From Candidatus Mailhella excrementigallinarum (GTDB lineage Bacteria > Desulfobacterota > Desulfovibrionia > Desulfovibrionales > Desulfovibrionaceae): a stretch of DNA of 64,000 nt. The translations under genes and the position numbers were made by a program. Shown piece by piece: positions 62,303 to 64,000 of this stretch. The notes beneath the pieces are model-generated. The model made no database searches. It had not been told where the DNA came from and worked only from the letters and a program-made list of their open reading frames with translations. The DNA lies in NCBI GenBank assembly GCA_944324075.1, contig CALUUZ010000007.1, positions 82,714 through 146,713 of the forward strand, written 5' to 3'. Each line of letters opens with the position of its first letter. Position 1 is the first letter of the stretch.

Positions 62303-64000
62303 ATGTTTCGTTTCCTCCGGGTCAACATGGCCACCAAAAGCTGCGTCTTTGAAGATATTCCGGCGGAATACGCCGGGCTGGGCGGCCGCGCTCTGACCTC
62401 GACCATCGTCGCGCGCGAAGTCACCCCCACCTGCACACCTCTCGGCCCTCACAACAAACTTGTGTTCGCGCCCGGTCTGCTGGGCGCGACCAACAGCCCC
62501 AATGCCAACCGCATTTCCGTGGGCTGCAAGAGTCCGCTGACCGAAGGCATCAAGGAATCCAACTCTGGCGGACAGCCCGGCGGCCATCTTGCCAAGCTCG
62601 GCATTCTGGCCATTATTGTGGAAGACATGGCCCCGGAAGGCGAATGGTGGCAGCTTGAAGTAGGCAGGGACTCCGCCAGGCTCGTACCTTCTCCTGCGGG
62701 CGGCCTGAACAATTTCGACGCCGTTGCCAAACTCATTGAAAGTTATGGCCGCGATTGCAGTTACGTCACCATCGGCCGTGCGGGAGAATTCAAGCTTACC
62801 GCCGCCAGTATCGCCTTTACCGACCGCGAACTGCGTCCCATGCGCCATGCCGGACGCGGCGGAGTAGGTGCGGTCATGGGTTCCAAGGGGCTGAAAGCCA
62901 TCATCATCAACCCCGAAGGGGGCAAAAATCATCCCCTGCATGATGAGAAAGGCTTCCGTGAGGCGGCCAAACGCTTTGCCAAGGCGCTCACCGAACACCC
63001 CATCACCGGACAGGGGCTGGCCGAATATGGTACCGCCGTGCTGGTGAATATCCTGCACGAAGCGGGCGGCCTGCCCACGCGCAACTTCACCTGCGGCCGT
63101 TTTGAAGGGCACGAAGCCGTTTCCGGTGAACGCATGAACAAGCTCACCAAGGAGCGCGGCGGGGAAGGCGCGGTGGCTCACGGCTGCATGAGCGGCTGCA
63201 TCATCAGATGCAGCGGACTCTTCCCTGATGCCAAGGGAAAACTGCTCAGCAAATGGCCTGAATACGAAACGCTGTGGTGCTTCGGCCCCCACTGTGACAT
63301 TGACGATCTCGACCTTATCGCCCGTTTTGATCATATGTGCGATGATTTCGGGGTGGATACCATTGATGTCGGCGTGGCAGTGGGCGTGGCCATGGCTGGA
63401 GGCGGCATCCCCAGAGGTGACGGGAAGGCCGTGCTGGAAGCCATGCAGGGCATCAGCGACGGTACGCCCCTTGGCCGCGTCATCGGCTGCGGTACCGCCA
63501 CCACCGGCAGGGTATTCGGGGTGCGCCGTGTTCCCTGCGTCAAGGGACAGAGTCTTCCTGCCTATGATCCCCGCGCAGTCAAGGGCGTAGGCGTGACCTA
63601 CGCCACCACGCCCATGGGCGCGGATCATACTGCTGGCTACGCCGTGACCGCCAATATCCTCGGCGTCGGCGGGAAGGTTGATCCGTTGAAGAAAGAAGGA
63701 CAGATCGAACTTTCCCGAAATCTGCAGATTGCCACGGCTTCCGTGGACAGCGTGGGCCTGTGTCTGTTCACGGCCTTCGCCATTCTGGACGTGCCGGATG
63801 CCCTGCCCGCCATTGTGGACATGCTGAACGCCAAGTTCGGCTGGACGCTCACCGGCGACGACGTGGTGACGCTCGGCCAGCGCATCCTGTCCACGGAAGT
63901 GGACTTCAACCGGCGAGCCGGCATAACCGAAGCGGCGGATCATCTGCCTGACTTCTTCAGTGATGAGTCCCTGCCCCCGCACGGCACCACGTTCGACATC
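62303..64000 (+). CDS. Aldehyde:ferredoxin oxidoreductase, tungsten-containing (partial, runs off the window)
   Basis: At least 566 residues, open to the window edge. The N-terminal domain has YAGLGGRALTSTIVAREVTP, FAPGLLGATNSPNANRISVG and GRAGEFKLTAASIAF. The [4Fe-4S] ligands appear as GCMSGCIIRCSG, the CX3CX3C pattern of the YdhV-like branch rather than the archaeal AOR one. AGRGGVGAVMGSKGLKAIII is a typical bis-pterin contact loop. It would oxidise aldehydes with ferredoxin as acceptor. AAGGAG precedes the ATG. Its place after tupABC suggests that imported tungstate is used here. Confidence 0.92.
   Translation, partial: MFRFLRVNMATKSCVFEDIPAEYAGLGGRALTSTIVAREVTPTCTPLGPHNKLVFAPGLLGATNSPNANRISVGCKSPLTEGIKESNSGGQPGGHLAKLGILAIIVEDMAPEGEWWQLEVGRDSARLVPSPAGGLNNFDAVAKLIESYGRDCSYVTIGRAGEFKLTAASIAFTDRELRPMRHAGRGGVGAVMGSKGLKAIIINPEGGKNHPLHDEKGFREAAKRFAKALTEHPITGQGLAEYGTAVLVNILHEAGGLPTRNFTCGRFEGHEAVSGERMNKLTKERGGEGAVAHGCMSGCIIRCSGLFPDAKGKLLSKWPEYETLWCFGPHCDIDDLDLIARFDHMCDDFGVDTIDVGVAVGVAMAGGGIPRGDGKAVLEAMQGISDGTPLGRVIGCGTATTGRVFGVRRVPCVKGQSLPAYDPRAVKGVGVTYATTPMGADHTAGYAVTANILGVGGKVDPLKKEGQIELSRNLQIATASVDSVGLCLFTAFAILDVPDALPAIVDMLNAKFGWTLTGDDVVTLGQRILSTEVDFNRRAGITEAADHLPDFFSDESLPPHGTTFDI

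Overview
The window is about 64 kb of moderately GC-rich bacterial chromosome that most likely comes from a sulfate-reducing or related deltaproteobacterium of the Desulfovibrionaceae (Desulfovibrio/Bilophila/Mailhella-like). The clues are a TunR-type tungstate regulator (a family known from sulfate-reducing deltaproteobacteria), a Desulfovibrio gigas MOP-type aldehyde oxidoreductase with the accessory genes that accompany it in D. vulgaris, TupABC tungstate uptake, a tungsten-type aldehyde:ferredoxin oxidoreductase, rubrerythrin and formate-tetrahydrofolate ligase. This assignment rests on family knowledge, not on a database search. The window cuts two genes: an aminotransferase at the left edge and the aldehyde:ferredoxin oxidoreductase at the right edge. 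I see no rRNA, CRISPR array, prophage or intact insertion sequence.

Left part (1-31 kb). This is mostly housekeeping in short operons: aminotransferase-homoserine dehydrogenase; two nitroreductases, one fused to a ferredoxin; prmA with an orphan polar amino acid ABC ATPase; a sigma-54 activator; a 1,200-residue TPR envelope protein followed by pth; rho; 6-phosphogluconolactonase; a YigZ protein; rubrerythrin behind a clear operator; formate-THF ligase; a second-type EF-G with rsmA and HU; and a macromolecular-synthesis operon rpsU-yqeY-mutS2-dnaG-rpoD that continues to 33.8 kb. Several unrecognised or very small proteins are scattered here. Gene ends carry dispersed intergenic repeats of at least three kinds (called A, B and C here). 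Kind A has a hairpin whose stem is kept by a compensatory base change.

Middle (34-44 kb). mnmG is followed by a tRNA cluster (Val, Asp, Asp) behind a good promoter, a DUF1848 iron-sulfur protein, an AT-rich gap, a nitronate monooxygenase-like protein, a methyltransferase, uracil uptake and salvage (uraA, upp), a CheV coupling protein and LpxI.

Right part (44-64 kb). This is a molybdenum/tungsten region. On the minus strand, a MoeA-like protein, the aldehyde oxidoreductase, a large iron-sulfur/flavoprotein-like protein and a small zinc-ribbon protein form one group. After an oppositely oriented MFS gene, a second minus-strand group holds a methyltransferase, a C-GCAxxG-C-C protein, a radical SAM protein, an AMP-dependent CoA-ligase-like protein, XdhC and a DUF3089 hydrolase, mostly with overlapping start and stop codons. 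Gene content matches, as I remember it, the D. vulgaris DVU_1553-DVU_1559 neighbourhood, whose biochemical role is not settled. Divergent from it are tunR, tupA, tupB, tupC and the aldehyde:ferredoxin oxidoreductase. The 474-bp divergent gap carries repeated half-sites of the form ACCGTGAnTATAATT that are candidate TunR operators. Together these genes would import tungstate/molybdate, sense it, make the cofactor and mature and serve two aldehyde-oxidising enzymes. This is the most interesting part of the window.
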